Of a stretch of DNA of 64,000 nt, positions 1 to 7,923 are shown in pieces. The stretch comes from Nonomuraea typhae (GTDB lineage: Bacteria; Actinomycetota; Actinomycetes; Streptosporangiales; Streptosporangiaceae), in contig NZ_VRLV01000016.1 in the NCBI RefSeq assembly GCF_009760925.1, positions 62,001 to 126,000 of the forward strand, in the 5' to 3' direction. A program made the translations under genes and the position numbers. How positions within the stretch are numbered: position 1 is the stretch's first letter; every line of letters starts with the position of its first letter. A model generated the notes under the pieces. It saw nothing but the letters and a program-made list of their open reading frames with translations. It ran no database searches and had not been told where the DNA came from.

Positions 1-90
1 CAGCTTGACTTCCTGCGCGCGGCGAACTGGGAGCGCGTGGAACAGCTCCACGACGCCCTTCCAGCAGAGAACCGGGACCCGGAGCTGTGA
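1..90 (+). CDS. 3' end of a gene cut by the window edge
   Basis: An open frame runs from the first base to a TGA at 88-90, giving the last 29 residues of a protein that starts outside the window (ends ...AENRDPEL). The tail is charged and helical. The stop overlaps the GTG start of the next gene (GTGA), the junction used throughout this gene block, which supports it as a real gene end. Function cannot be judged. Confidence 0.6.
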   Translation, partial: QLDFLRAANWERVEQLHDALPAENRDPEL

Positions 91-293
91 GCCGGTTACT
101 GGCCCGCCACACGGGCCGCCACGTCCGCCGTCTCGACCTGCTCGGCCGTGGTTCCGCGTTCGGCTGGTCCGGCCTGGCAGGGGTCCTGCCTGCGGTCGAG
201 CGGCTCACCCGCCGCCGTACCAAGCCTCTCGCACTGCTGCCTGTGAGCAGCGACCTGATCCCTTACCGACACCCCTACGAGGAGAGCCGATGA
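87..293 (+). CDS. small basic hypothetical protein (68 aa)
   Basis: The GTG start overlaps the upstream stop (GTGA), and its own TGA overlaps the ATG of the next gene. The product is arginine-rich at the N terminus, with a glycine/serine middle and no recognisable domain or membrane segment. It is accepted because it fills the gap exactly in a tightly coupled operon. Function unknown. Confidence 0.55.
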   Translation: MSRLLARHTGRHVRRLDLLGRGSAFGWSGLAGVLPAVERLTRRRTKPLALLPVSSDLIPYRHPYEESR

Positions 294-511
294 ACGACCT
301 CACTCCCGACGAGGTGGGCGAGCGCGCGACGATCGCCGCCTTCACGGCGGTCGTGCTCGCTGCTGTCACGCTCGCCACGCTGATCGTCTGGCTGATGAAT
401 CCCTCCTGGACCACCGTCTGGGTCCCCGTTCTCGCAGCGTCGGGGACCGCGGCTGCCTTCCTGGTTGCCGCTCGCCTTCGCCGTCACGCCAACATGGGAG
501 GCACCGAATGA
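290..511 (+). CDS. small two-TM membrane protein (73 aa)
   Basis: Start ATG at 290 (MNDLTPDEVGER) overlaps the preceding stop as ATGA. Two hydrophobic stretches (about residues 13-34 and 41-57) are separated by a short NPSWTTVW turn, giving a hairpin membrane protein with a basic C terminus. The next gene has the same layout, including an EPSW turn, so the two may be paralogues. Function unknown; small phage membrane proteins often act on the host envelope or on superinfection, but nothing here shows that. Confidence 0.65.
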   Translation: MNDLTPDEVGERATIAAFTAVVLAAVTLATLIVWLMNPSWTTVWVPVLAASGTAAAFLVAARLRRHANMGGTE

Positions 512-708
512 AGGCGTCCACCGTCGCTCACGTCATGACCGTTCTCGCGCTCGCCATTCTTGGCGTGACGTTCTGGCTGCTGCTCAACCTGGTGGTGGAG
601 CCGTCCTGGCCCAACGCCGCCTTCCTCGTCGTAGGCGGGGCCGCGACTGGGTTCTTCGTCCGCTCCGCGCTGGCCTGGCGCCGTGCTGCTGCGAGAGGTG
701 CCAAGTGA
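508..708 (+). CDS. small two-TM membrane protein (66 aa), likely paralogue of its neighbour
   Basis: ATG overlaps the previous stop (ATGA). Two membrane spans (about residues 8-30 and 37-55) flank an EPSWPN turn resembling the NPSWTT turn of the preceding protein. The tail is short and basic. Translationally coupled on both sides. Function unknown. Confidence 0.65.
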   Translation: MKASTVAHVMTVLALAILGVTFWLLLNLVVEPSWPNAAFLVVGGAATGFFVRSALAWRRAAARGAK

Positions 709-1244
709 GCGCCCCGGCCGAGGTCACCGCTGAGGACGTGGCCGGCTGGGTCACCGAGTTCACCGGCGACATGGATGAGCACCTGGGCGGGGTCGTCACC
801 GTCCGGCGACGCGGCAACACGCTGGCGATCGACGTCACGCCTGTCGATGACTCCCTCGGCTACGACAAGGCGAACGCCAAGCACTTCCGGGCGGTCGTCG
901 TCGAGGGCGAGCAGGCACCGATCGTGCTGGAGTCGCCTGCCGAGCTGGGCATGGAGTGGCACGACGGCGGCGACATGCTGGCCCTCACCCGCGAAGGCAT
1001 CACGATCTTCCCCGGCGGTGCCGACGAATGGGTGATCCCTTCGAAGCAGGCGCGGGAGATGGCTGCTCAGCTTGCCGCCATGGCCGACGCTCGCGAGGCC
1101 GCTCAGGCAGAGACGGACGACGACGGGACCTGCGGCGACTGCATGTCCGGCAAGTGCCACGGCACTGAGCCGGAGGAGTGCGGGTGCGCCCGCCACGACG
1201 TGAGCGTCGAGGCCGCTCAGGCAGAGAACGGCGGTGGAGCGTGA
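705..1244 (+). CDS. hypothetical protein with C-terminal Cys cluster (179 aa)
   Basis: GTG start in a GTGA overlap at 705-708 (VSAPAEVTAEDV). The first 130 residues look like a compact alpha/beta domain. Residues about 141-160 carry a Cys-rich patch (CGDC, CHG, CGCARH) that could bind zinc, embedded in two copies of an EAAQAE-type linker. The N-terminal half resembles general small phage accessory proteins, but I do not recognise the family. Confidence 0.65.
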   Translation: MSAPAEVTAEDVAGWVTEFTGDMDEHLGGVVTVRRRGNTLAIDVTPVDDSLGYDKANAKHFRAVVVEGEQAPIVLESPAELGMEWHDGGDMLALTREGITIFPGGADEWVIPSKQAREMAAQLAAMADAREAAQAETDDDGTCGDCMSGKCHGTEPEECGCARHDVSVEAAQAENGGGA

Positions 1245-1480
1245 ATCCGTCCGAGAACCTGCTGGGCACCGTCCGCCGCAAGCCCAACGGCCGCGTCCTC
1301 GCAGTCCTGTGGCCGTCCCCGCCACACCCTGCCCGGTGGATGACCACCGACACGTGGGGCTCGTGCGGCTACGAGAAGGACGAGGTCGTCGCCGACTGGC
1401 CTGTGGTTGGGGCGGTCCCTTTCAGCCCGGCTGCCGGGTTTCCCATGCCCGAACCCAAGCAGGGCGGTGAGGTTCAGTGA
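1241..1480 (+). CDS. hypothetical protein (79 aa)
   Basis: GTG start overlaps the upstream stop. A basic N terminus (TVRRKPNGR) is followed by a Trp/Pro-rich middle (WPSPPHP, WMTTDTW) and a short acidic tail. The end overlaps the GTG of the following gene. No known domain; the aromatic-rich composition suggests a small soluble fold. Function unknown. Confidence 0.55.
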   Translation: MNPSENLLGTVRRKPNGRVLAVLWPSPPHPARWMTTDTWGSCGYEKDEVVADWPVVGAVPFSPAAGFPMPEPKQGGEVQ

Positions 1481-1866
1481 GCGAGCCACTGTCCGCCGCT
1501 CAACTCGCCGACATCAAGGCGAGGGTGGAGCGAGCCCACGTCGAGCTCGGGGCGGTGTGCGAACTGGGGCCCAGCAACCGCTTCAAGATGAGCATCCCCG
1601 CCGACTCGAAGCGGGACACCGACCTCATCATCTCCGCCGCGCTGTCGGGTGCTGAGGAGCTTCTCGCAGAGGTGGAGCGCCTCAACACGCTCGCCCGCGC
1701 TCAGGCGTTGATGATCTCCGAGGTCACTGCAGCCTGCATGTCAGCCGAAGCCAAACTCACAGGGCTCGCGGAGGTCCCCGCACACCTGGGTGAGGACGGC
1801 CGCCGGTTCGTGTACGTGGCGGACCTGTGGACCGTCCTCGGCGCCCCTGAGGCGGTGACCTCGTGA
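1477..1866 (+). CDS. helical hypothetical protein (129 aa)
   Basis: GTG start in a GTGA overlap (VSEPLSAAQLADIKARVERAHVEL). Predicted mostly helical with a heptad-like segment around residues 55-75 (EELLAEVERLNTLAR), then a C-terminal part ending in YVADLWTVLG. This layout is common in the small DUF families of actinophages that cover Glu/Arg-rich coiled coils. Function unknown. Confidence 0.6.
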   Translation: MSEPLSAAQLADIKARVERAHVELGAVCELGPSNRFKMSIPADSKRDTDLIISAALSGAEELLAEVERLNTLARAQALMISEVTAACMSAEAKLTGLAEVPAHLGEDGRRFVYVADLWTVLGAPEAVTS

Positions 1867-2108
1867 ACGCCGTCGCTCCATACATCGCCGTCGGCCTGAT
1901 CGTGCTGATGTCTGTCGGCTGGGTCCTGGTGGTGCACCGGCTGGAGTCCGCATCCATCGATCGCCTGCGCAGCGCGGAGCACCAGCACGGCATCGACAAC
2001 GAGAACCGGCTGCGGGCCCACCTCGCCGAGGAAGCCGGCCGTTACGACCTGGACGAGATGGCCGCCCGCTGGCGCGCAGAGGACGAGCGGAGGGACGGCC
2101 ATGGTTGA
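1863..2108 (+). CDS. single-pass membrane protein with helical tail (81 aa)
   Basis: GTG start overlaps the previous stop. Residues 5-25 form one membrane span (YIAVGLIVLMSVGWVLVV). They are followed by a charged helix (RLESASIDRLRSAEHQ...) presumably cytoplasmic. It overlaps the next gene by eight bases. The next gene has the same layout. Function unknown. Confidence 0.6.
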   Translation: MNAVAPYIAVGLIVLMSVGWVLVVHRLESASIDRLRSAEHQHGIDNENRLRAHLAEEAGRYDLDEMAARWRAEDERRDGHG

Positions 2109-2280
2109 GCGCATCCTCGCTGTCATCGGCGTCCTGACGCTCTTCGCTGCAGCCGTCGCCGCCGCAACGGCCCTGCTCATGGCGATCAACGCACGCCTCG
2201 ACCGCAGGCAGGAGACCCGCGCCGCAGTGGACGAGCGTCGCGCCTCCTTGGCTGCCTGGGATGCGGGGGAGCGGCCATGA
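2101..2280 (+). CDS. single-pass membrane protein (59 aa)
   Basis: ATG at 2101 lies inside the tail of the upstream gene, and the stop overlaps the ATG of the cytosine methyltransferase (ATGA at 2277-2280). One hydrophobic N-terminal span (ILAVIGVLTLFAAAVAAATA) is followed by an Arg/Glu-rich helix. Same build as the preceding product, so they may act as a pair. Function unknown. Confidence 0.6.
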   Translation: MVERILAVIGVLTLFAAAVAAATALLMAINARLDRRQETRAAVDERRASLAAWDAGERP

Positions 2281-3365
2281 TCCTCAACCTCTTCGCCGGC
2301 CCAGGTGGCGTCGACCACGGCGCCCGGATCCTCGGCATGACCACGCCGATCCGCGGCTACGACATCGACGCCGACGCGTGCGCGACCGCCACGGCCGCAG
2401 GCTTCCAGCGGACGTTGGCCAGCGTCACCGATCTGGATCCCGAAGCGTTCCGCGGCGTCACTGTCGCAGTGCCTACGCCGCCGTGCCCTCCGTTCAGCCG
2501 GTCCGGCCTCGGCAAGGGCCTGGAGGACTTCCACGCCGTTCGCGCAGCGCTGACCCTGCTGGGCGACTTCTTCGCCGGCATGGTCTCCGCGGACGCCTAC
2601 AAGCAAGCCCTCGACAACCTTCAGGACGAGCGTTCGGCGCTGGTCGTGGAGACGCTGCGGTTCGCCTTCCTCCTCCCGGACGTCCGCGTCGTGGTCGCCG
2701 AACAGGTGCCCGGGGCGGCGCCGCTGTGGATGGAGGTCGGCGCCGAGCTGGCCGCGGCCGCGGACTGGACGCACCTGGCCGTGGTCGACGTCGCCTCCGA
2801 AGACCTGGGTGTGGCGAGCCGTCGCACCCGCAGTTTCCTGATCGCCACCCGCGACTATGTGCCCGACCTGGTGGGTCTGCCGGTGCGGTCGTTGTGGAGC
2901 ACCGGCCGGTTCGCTCCGCCCATGGCCGAGCTGCCTCCCACCGGCCACTACTTCCCGGCCACCACCATGGCGTTCGCCCTGCTCTGGCCGAAGGGAGAGA
3001 TGGTCAACACCCGCGGGGCGCGCAAGACCAGCGGCGGCAATCTCTTCTCCGCCGACCAGCCCGCCTGGTGCCTCACGGAGAAGGCCCGCACCTGGTACCG
3101 AGTGAGTGATGGCCTCCGCCTGACCGGCGCCGAGGCGGGACTGCTGATGGGCTTCCCTAGGGACTATCCGTGGCAGGGCTCCCGCTCTAAGCGGTTCCTT
3201 CAAGCGGCCGACGCGGTCTCCCCGATCGTGGCCGCCGCGGTCCTGGGCGCGACGCTCGGCATCGACTGGGAGCCCGCGGTCCGCGAGCACCTGGCCGGCC
3301 TCTACCCGGCGGCCGAGCAGCCTCTGGCCGATGTCCAGCTTGATCTGTTCGCGGGGGTGGCGTGA
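2277..3365 (+). CDS. DNA (cytosine-5) methyltransferase
   Basis: A 362-aa C5 methyltransferase that would transfer a methyl group from SAM to cytosine in DNA. Motif I is FAGPGG at residues 6-11. Motif IV with the catalytic Cys is PPCPPFS (Cys70). Motif VI is a variant EQV (Glu142) instead of ENV. Motif VIII is SRRTRS at about 181-186. Motifs IX-X are represented by GSRSKRFLQAADAVSPIVA near the C terminus. The target recognition domain is short, and I found no adjacent restriction endonuclease. It is therefore best read as a solitary phage methyltransferase protecting phage DNA from host restriction. Start chosen by ATGA overlap. Confidence 0.9.
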   Translation: MILNLFAGPGGVDHGARILGMTTPIRGYDIDADACATATAAGFQRTLASVTDLDPEAFRGVTVAVPTPPCPPFSRSGLGKGLEDFHAVRAALTLLGDFFAGMVSADAYKQALDNLQDERSALVVETLRFAFLLPDVRVVVAEQVPGAAPLWMEVGAELAAAADWTHLAVVDVASEDLGVASRRTRSFLIATRDYVPDLVGLPVRSLWSTGRFAPPMAELPPTGHYFPATTMAFALLWPKGEMVNTRGARKTSGGNLFSADQPAWCLTEKARTWYRVSDGLRLTGAEAGLLMGFPRDYPWQGSRSKRFLQAADAVSPIVAAAVLGATLGIDWEPAVREHLAGLYPAAEQPLADVQLDLFAGVA

Positions 3366-3418
3366 TGGCCTCCTGCTGTTGCCCAGCTCCCACCTTGGAG
3401 GCGGGTGAGAAGTCGTGA
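3365..3418 (+). CDS. possible 17-aa mini-peptide (MASCCCPAP...)
   Basis: Between the methyltransferase stop and the next gene lies an 18-codon frame. Its ATG shares a base with the upstream TGA, and its stop overlaps the next GTG (GTGA). The product begins MASCCC and contains three adjacent cysteines. It may be a real coupled mini-ORF or merely a translational bridge for the downstream gene. The exact fit on both sides is the only evidence. Confidence 0.3.
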   Translation: MASCCCPAPTLEAGEKS

Positions 3419-3783
3419 GCGGCCAGCGCATCATCACCTGTATCTGCTGCGGCACCTCTGGCCGGCACCGTGCCCGGAACCTGGTCGTCGCCTGCTACAA
3501 GCGGTACGAGCGCGCCCGGACTCTCGACCGGTTCTCTCGCATCCGCCAGCCCGCCGCAGCCTGGAAACCGACCGGCAAGCACGGCTCCACCATGCTGGAG
3601 CGCTACCAGCGCCTGGCCGCTGTCCGGCCGCCTCTCAAGGTCGCCACGATGGCGTTCGAGATGGGTGTGAGCGAGCGGCAGGTGTGGCGGTACGCGGCGG
3701 CTGCCCGTGCCGCTGCTGGCCTCGTACAGGACACCGCGGCTCCCGCCGCTCCCGCCTCGGATGTGGGTGAGTGCCATGACTAG
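3415..3783 (+). CDS. zinc-finger / HTH DNA-binding protein (122 aa)
   Basis: GTG start in a GTGA overlap. The N terminus carries a CxxC pair (TCICCGTSGRHRARN) followed by a third Cys (VACYKRYERAR). The C-terminal half has a helix-turn-helix-like segment (VATMAFEMGVSERQVWRYAAAAR, about residues 75-98). This combination resembles the small actinophage HTH proteins that read a cognate site near early promoters. Regulatory role inferred from the fold only. Confidence 0.65.
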   Translation: MSGQRIITCICCGTSGRHRARNLVVACYKRYERARTLDRFSRIRQPAAAWKPTGKHGSTMLERYQRLAAVRPPLKVATMAFEMGVSERQVWRYAAAARAAAGLVQDTAAPAAPASDVGECHD

Positions 3784-4102
3784 CCGCCGACGCGCCGAAT
3801 GCCGCTCCTGCGGCCGCGACTCTGCCCTTAACTCCGACGGCCTGGTCCAGCCTCACAAGGCCGACGGCGTCCGCTGCGACGGCTCCCACCGTCCGCCTGC
3901 GGGTGAGCCTCCGTGCGGGTTCTGGTGCGGCCGTACCGCAGGCCGTGTGTCCTGGCCTGAGCCCTACCAGCCCGGCCAGGCGCACGCCTCCACCTACGTC
4001 TGCTACGACCCGCAGCATCAGCGCGAGGCCGCCCAGTGGGTGAAGTCCATCACTGGCCACGAGGGCGTGTTCGTCAGCCGGGAGGCGGTGGCTCATGGTT
4101 GA
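3776..4102 (+). CDS. Cys-rich hypothetical protein (108 aa)
   Basis: ATG at 3776 (MTSRRRAECRSCGRD) chosen because the upstream extension is out of character and this start overlaps the previous gene by eight bases. CxxC near residue 10 and further Cys/His residues (CDGSH, CGFWCG, CYDPQH) indicate one or two zinc sites. The C terminus (VKSITGHEGVFVSREAV) looks like a small beta strand-helix element. Function unknown. Confidence 0.6.
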   Translation: MTSRRRAECRSCGRDSALNSDGLVQPHKADGVRCDGSHRPPAGEPPCGFWCGRTAGRVSWPEPYQPGQAHASTYVCYDPQHQREAAQWVKSITGHEGVFVSREAVAHG

Positions 4103-4808
4103 GACGTGGGAACCGCATCTGACGATCGTCGCTGACGGACTAACAGTCGCCGACCTTGACCGGTTGGCCAGCGTGGCAGCGAGGAACGCCCGTGGATGGG
4201 GAGACGACCTGGACGAAGCAGTGGCCGTGGCCCGCTTGGCGATGCTGCAGGTGCTAGTCGCTGGTACCGAGTCGGGTCCGAATCTGCGGGGCGAGTTGAT
4301 CGCCGCAGGGCTGAGGGCCATCAGCAGCGAATGGCAGAAGAGGCTGTCGCTGTATGGGTGTGCCGACTTCTACGCGTCCCGGCGCGGTGTGGCGTCGAGG
4401 CCGCGGTTCAACCAGTTCTGGTCGGACTACCTCGGCCGCGGCCCGGCAGGCCACGAAGACGCCGTCGTCGACAGGATCGCGCTGGCGCAGATTCTCCCCA
4501 GGCTGCGGGCCGAGCATCGGCAGGCTCTGACCACGCTGGCCGAGACGGGCTCCTATGCCGCCGCTGCAGATCTGCTCGGTGTCGCCTACCACACGCTGCT
4601 GACGCGGATCTCTCGCGGGCGCCGCCAGTTCCTCGCGTTGTGGCACGAGCACGAGCAGCCGTCCAGCCCCTGGGGAGTGGACAGGCGAGCAGGGAACGAC
4701 GGCCAGCGGCGCTCCTCCGCCACCTCGTCACTGGCCAGCATCCTACGCCGTCGCCAGCAAGGGCAGCAGGCCCGGACCGTACGCACGGAGGTGGCTGATG
4801 CGTCGTGA
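4095..4808 (+). CDS. sigma-factor-like HTH protein (237 aa)
   Basis: The first 90 residues are helical. At about residues 130-180, a segment (IALAQILPRLRAEHRQALTTL, then SYAAAADLLGVAYHTLLTRI) has the spacing of sigma-70 region 4: a LxxLPxxxRxAL-like helix followed by HTH. It ends in a basic, disordered tail. A phage sigma-like regulator is the natural reading, but no region 2 core-binding motif is obvious. It may instead be a simple HTH regulator of late or middle genes. Confidence 0.6.
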   Translation: MVETWEPHLTIVADGLTVADLDRLASVAARNARGWGDDLDEAVAVARLAMLQVLVAGTESGPNLRGELIAAGLRAISSEWQKRLSLYGCADFYASRRGVASRPRFNQFWSDYLGRGPAGHEDAVVDRIALAQILPRLRAEHRQALTTLAETGSYAAAADLLGVAYHTLLTRISRGRRQFLALWHEHEQPSSPWGVDRRAGNDGQRRSSATSSLASILRRRQQGQQARTVRTEVADAS

Positions 4809-5205
4809 CCTGCTGGCTTTGACGCTCTCTGCTGCGGTCCCTTTGGAGATGGCTCGGCTTCGCACCGTCGACGACGACCGTCGCCAGCTTCACGTCTCAT
4901 CGGTCTTGGAGCACTTCCGCTACCCGGTCAATCCGGTCGCCGCCCACGGCGACGACCTGCTGTACGGCGGACCGGGATGCGCGAGGAGATTCGCCGAACT
5001 GGCCACGGTATTGGCCTGCCTCGCGTGGACCCCAGGAGGAGTGACGTTCTGCGGCATGCACTTCTGTGCCGACCATCAGGCATGCGACGACTCTGCCGGG
5101 GATCCGCCTTTCTTCCACGAGTGCGGCCAGGAGTCTTCAGATGTGGTCGAACACGGCCGGGCGGCTCCCGCGGCTCCCGCCTCGGAGGTCTCCGATGACG
5201 CTTAA
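4798..5205 (+). CDS. hypothetical protein with C-terminal Cys/His cluster (135 aa)
   Basis: ATG at 4798 overlaps the end of the sigma-like gene. The last 60 residues hold CxxHFCxxHxxC-like elements (CGMHFCADHQAC) and FHECGQ, suggesting zinc binding. The PAAPASE tail recurs at the end of the product of 3415-3783 and looks like a shared linker. No family recognised. Confidence 0.55.
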   Translation: MRRDLLALTLSAAVPLEMARLRTVDDDRRQLHVSSVLEHFRYPVNPVAAHGDDLLYGGPGCARRFAELATVLACLAWTPGGVTFCGMHFCADHQACDDSAGDPPFFHECGQESSDVVEHGRAAPAAPASEVSDDA

Positions 5206-6037
5206 ACCGCCGATCTCCTACTACGGGAGCAAGCAGACTCTCGCGGACCGGATTGTCGCCTTGCTGCCAGCCCATGAGCACTACGTGGAGCCTTTCGCCG
5301 GCAGCCTCGCGGTCTTGCTGGCCAAGCCCGTCTCCCGCATGGAGACAGTCAACGACCTCGACCAGGACCTGATGGTCTGGTGGCGGATGCTGCGAGACCA
5401 GCCGCGGGAGCTGGAGCGGGTCTGCGCGCTCACTCCGCACTCCCGCGCCGACTATGAACACGCACAGAATGCCGACCTCGGCTCGCTCCGCGACCTGGAA
5501 CGCGCCCGGCTGGTGTGGGTCCGGCTTACCCAGGGCCGTGCCGGCACGATGAGGGATACGGGCTGGCGCCATTTCCAGACCTACGGCGGCTCCTCGTCCG
5601 GCATGCCGCGCTACTTGCAGGGCTACGTCTCCCGTTTCGCGCCGGTGGCCGCGCGCCTTCAGGGCGTCAGCCTGGAGTGCCGTCCCGCGCTGGACGTGAT
5701 CGCCGCCTATGGACGCCACGCGGACGTCCTCCTCTACGCGGACCCGCCCTACCTGGCCAGCACCAGGGAGCGGAACTACCGGCACGAGATGGGCGCCGAG
5801 AAGGACCACCGCGAACTCGCTGACGCCCTCGCAGCCTGCAAGGCCGCGGTCGTCCTGTCCGGCTACCACAGCGAGCTGTACGACGCCCTGTACGACGGCT
5901 GGCACCGGGTAGAGCTCGACACCCACACCGGGCAAGCCGCCACCGACCAGGCCCGTACAGAGGTGCTGTGGTCCAACCGGCCGTTCCCCAACATCGCGCC
6001 GTCCCTGTTCGACGAGGAGATGTCCGATGCCTCTTGA
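5195..6037 (+). CDS. D12-class DNA adenine-N6 methyltransferase (Dam-like)
   Basis: A 280-aa enzyme starting at ATG 5195 (MTLKPPISYYGSK), preceded by GGAGG. SAM-binding motif I is VEPFAGS (residues 31-37) and the catalytic motif IV is DPPY (residues 183-186). The opening KPPISYYGSKQ is the usual N-terminal start of the Dam/D12 family. It would methylate adenine in phage or host DNA. It sits directly between the C5 methyltransferase and a second DPPY methyltransferase. No endonuclease partner is visible. Confidence 0.92.
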   Translation: MTLKPPISYYGSKQTLADRIVALLPAHEHYVEPFAGSLAVLLAKPVSRMETVNDLDQDLMVWWRMLRDQPRELERVCALTPHSRADYEHAQNADLGSLRDLERARLVWVRLTQGRAGTMRDTGWRHFQTYGGSSSGMPRYLQGYVSRFAPVAARLQGVSLECRPALDVIAAYGRHADVLLYADPPYLASTRERNYRHEMGAEKDHRELADALAACKAAVVLSGYHSELYDALYDGWHRVELDTHTGQAATDQARTEVLWSNRPFPNIAPSLFDEEMSDAS

Positions 6038-7583
6038 GCCGTACTGGAGCGACGACACCGTGACGTTGTGGTTGGGCGACTGCCTCGACGTGCTGCGGGA
6101 GATGCCCGACGCCAGCGTTGACGCCATCTCCACGGACCCGCCCTACGAGATCCAGTTCATGTCGAGATCTTGGGATGCCTCCGGTATCGCGTTCGACCCG
6201 GTCGTGTGGCGGGAGTGCCTGCGTGTGCTCAAGCCCGGCGGCCACCTGGTGGCGTTCGGCGGCACCCGCACCTGGCACCGGGTAGCGGTCGCGATCGAAG
6301 ACGCCGGATGGGAGATCCGCGACACGATCATGTGGATCTACGGGACCGGCTTCCCCAAGTCGCTTGACGTCTCCAAGGCTATCGATCGAACTCGCAACGA
6401 CCAGGCCGACATCCTCATGGTTACCGCTTTCCTGAGGGCCGCGCGTGATGCTGCCAATTGGACCAATCGGCAGATCGACGAAGCCTTCGGATTCGCAGGG
6501 ATGGCCGGGCATTGGACCGCGAAACCGAACCTGAAGACCGCCTATGTGCCGACATGGGAACAGTGGCTGCACCTCAAAATGCTCCTGAATTTCGACGGCT
6601 CCATGGACGCCGAGGTGTGGCGTCTCAACGGCCGTAAAGGCCAGCCAGGCGAGGCATGGCACGTGCGCGAGGTCGTTGGCACCCGCACAACTGGCATCGG
6701 TACCGGCAGGGGCAGCGTTGCCTACATCGGTGACAGCGATAGCCGGGACATCACCGCGCCTGCCAGCATCGAAGCCAAGCGTTGGGAAGGTTGGGGAACG
6801 GCTCTCAAGCCCGGCTGGGAGCCGATCGTCCTCGCCCGCAAGCCACTCGCCGGCACGGTCGCCTCCAACGTTCTCACGCACGGCACGGGAGCCCTCAACA
6901 TCGCCGCTTGCCGCGTCGAGCCGACCGGAGAATCCCGCCCCCGCGTCGGTGAGGCGTCGCAGGAGACCCGCTACACCGACAGGGGCGGTACGGACTTCGC
7001 CCCGCTGCCGGGCGTTCGGGGCGGAGCCCCCGAGGGGCGCTGGCCGACAAATCTGATCTTCTCTCACAGTGCGAGTTGTGTTGAGGACGGCCCGTGTGAT
7101 CAGGAGTCGTGCCCAGTCGCCGAACTCGACAGGCAAAGCGGAGTCACCACGTCCTCGGGAGGAGCTAGGGGCGGCCAGATCGGAGTCCACGCCACATTCG
7201 GCCAGTTTGCGCACACTGGTCCCCGCGCGAACGCTGGCGGGCTGGGTGATCGTGGCGGGGCCTCCAGGTTCTTCCCGACCTTCCGTTACGAGGCCAAGGC
7301 CCCAACATCTGAACGGCCCAAGCTTCCTGACGGTTCGGCATGGCCCACGGTGAAGCCGCTGGCGCTGATGCGCTGGCTGGCCCGCCTGGTGACTCCGCCT
7401 GGCGGCACCATTCTGGACCCGTTCGCTGGCACGGGCACGACAGCAGAGGCCGCCGTGCTTGAAGGGTTCCGCTGCATCCTGATCGACCAGGATCCGGTCG
7501 CCGCCGAGCTGGCCAAGACCCGCCTGTCCAAGCCGTTGCAGCCCTCTCTCGACCTGTTCTCGGAGGCCCCCGATGCGCTCTGA
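6027..7583 (+). CDS. beta-class N4/N6 DNA methyltransferase (518 aa)
   Basis: Catalytic DPPY lies at residues 37-40 and the SAM motif DPFAGTGTT at about 464-472. This permuted order (catalytic motif first) defines the beta class. A long insert of about 300 residues between them would be the target recognition region and includes a Cys-containing segment (CVEDGPCDQESC). ATG overlaps the upstream Dam gene by 11 bases, so the two are translated together. Likely solitary and anti-restrictive. Confidence 0.9.
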   Translation: MPLEPYWSDDTVTLWLGDCLDVLREMPDASVDAISTDPPYEIQFMSRSWDASGIAFDPVVWRECLRVLKPGGHLVAFGGTRTWHRVAVAIEDAGWEIRDTIMWIYGTGFPKSLDVSKAIDRTRNDQADILMVTAFLRAARDAANWTNRQIDEAFGFAGMAGHWTAKPNLKTAYVPTWEQWLHLKMLLNFDGSMDAEVWRLNGRKGQPGEAWHVREVVGTRTTGIGTGRGSVAYIGDSDSRDITAPASIEAKRWEGWGTALKPGWEPIVLARKPLAGTVASNVLTHGTGALNIAACRVEPTGESRPRVGEASQETRYTDRGGTDFAPLPGVRGGAPEGRWPTNLIFSHSASCVEDGPCDQESCPVAELDRQSGVTTSSGGARGGQIGVHATFGQFAHTGPRANAGGLGDRGGASRFFPTFRYEAKAPTSERPKLPDGSAWPTVKPLALMRWLARLVTPPGGTILDPFAGTGTTAEAAVLEGFRCILIDQDPVAAELAKTRLSKPLQPSLDLFSEAPDAL

Positions 7584-7923
7584 CGGGAAGATGCCTGACC
7601 TGACACTCCCGGACGGCCTGCTGCTCGTCGCAGAGATCGTTGCGCAGGAGTTCGCCGGCCACGAGCAGCACGTCCTGGACGCCGCCGCGAAGGGTCTCCG
7701 ATCGCGGGCCTGGGCGATCCTCACGTCCCGCGGCACCAACGACGACCCGCTGCCCAAGGCGATCCACGACCGACTCTCCGGCCTGCCTTCCCTGCACGTG
7801 GACAACCTGCCCACGCTCGCGGCCATGGCCGCTGTAGCCGCGCTGGAAGCCATCGCAGCAGAGCTGTCCGGAGCAGGTCGGAACGATCCGGAACACGCTG
7901 AAACGGAGGCGGACCGTGCGTGA
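7573..7923 (+). CDS. hypothetical protein (116 aa)
   Basis: ATG overlaps the end of the methyltransferase gene by eleven bases. The product is mainly helical and acidic with no Cys and no membrane span. The stretch LPTLAAMAAVAALEAIAAEL forms a long Ala-rich helix. I do not recognise the family. Its position suggests co-expression with the methyltransferases. Confidence 0.6.
   Translation: MRSDGKMPDLTLPDGLLLVAEIVAQEFAGHEQHVLDAAAKGLRSRAWAILTSRGTNDDPLPKAIHDRLSGLPSLHVDNLPTLAAMAAVAALEAIAAELSGAGRNDPEHAETEADRA

Noticed and set aside
465-1325. Long reading frames opposite to the small early genes (for example 528-1325 minus)
   Set aside because: They mirror the plus-strand genes in high-GC DNA, lack ribosome-binding sites and conflict with the exact overlaps of the plus-strand genes.
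1701-3455. 584-codon minus-strand frame over the cytosine methyltransferase
   Set aside because: The plus strand has a complete motif set for a methyltransferase. The minus frame is Arg/Gly/His-rich shadow sequence.
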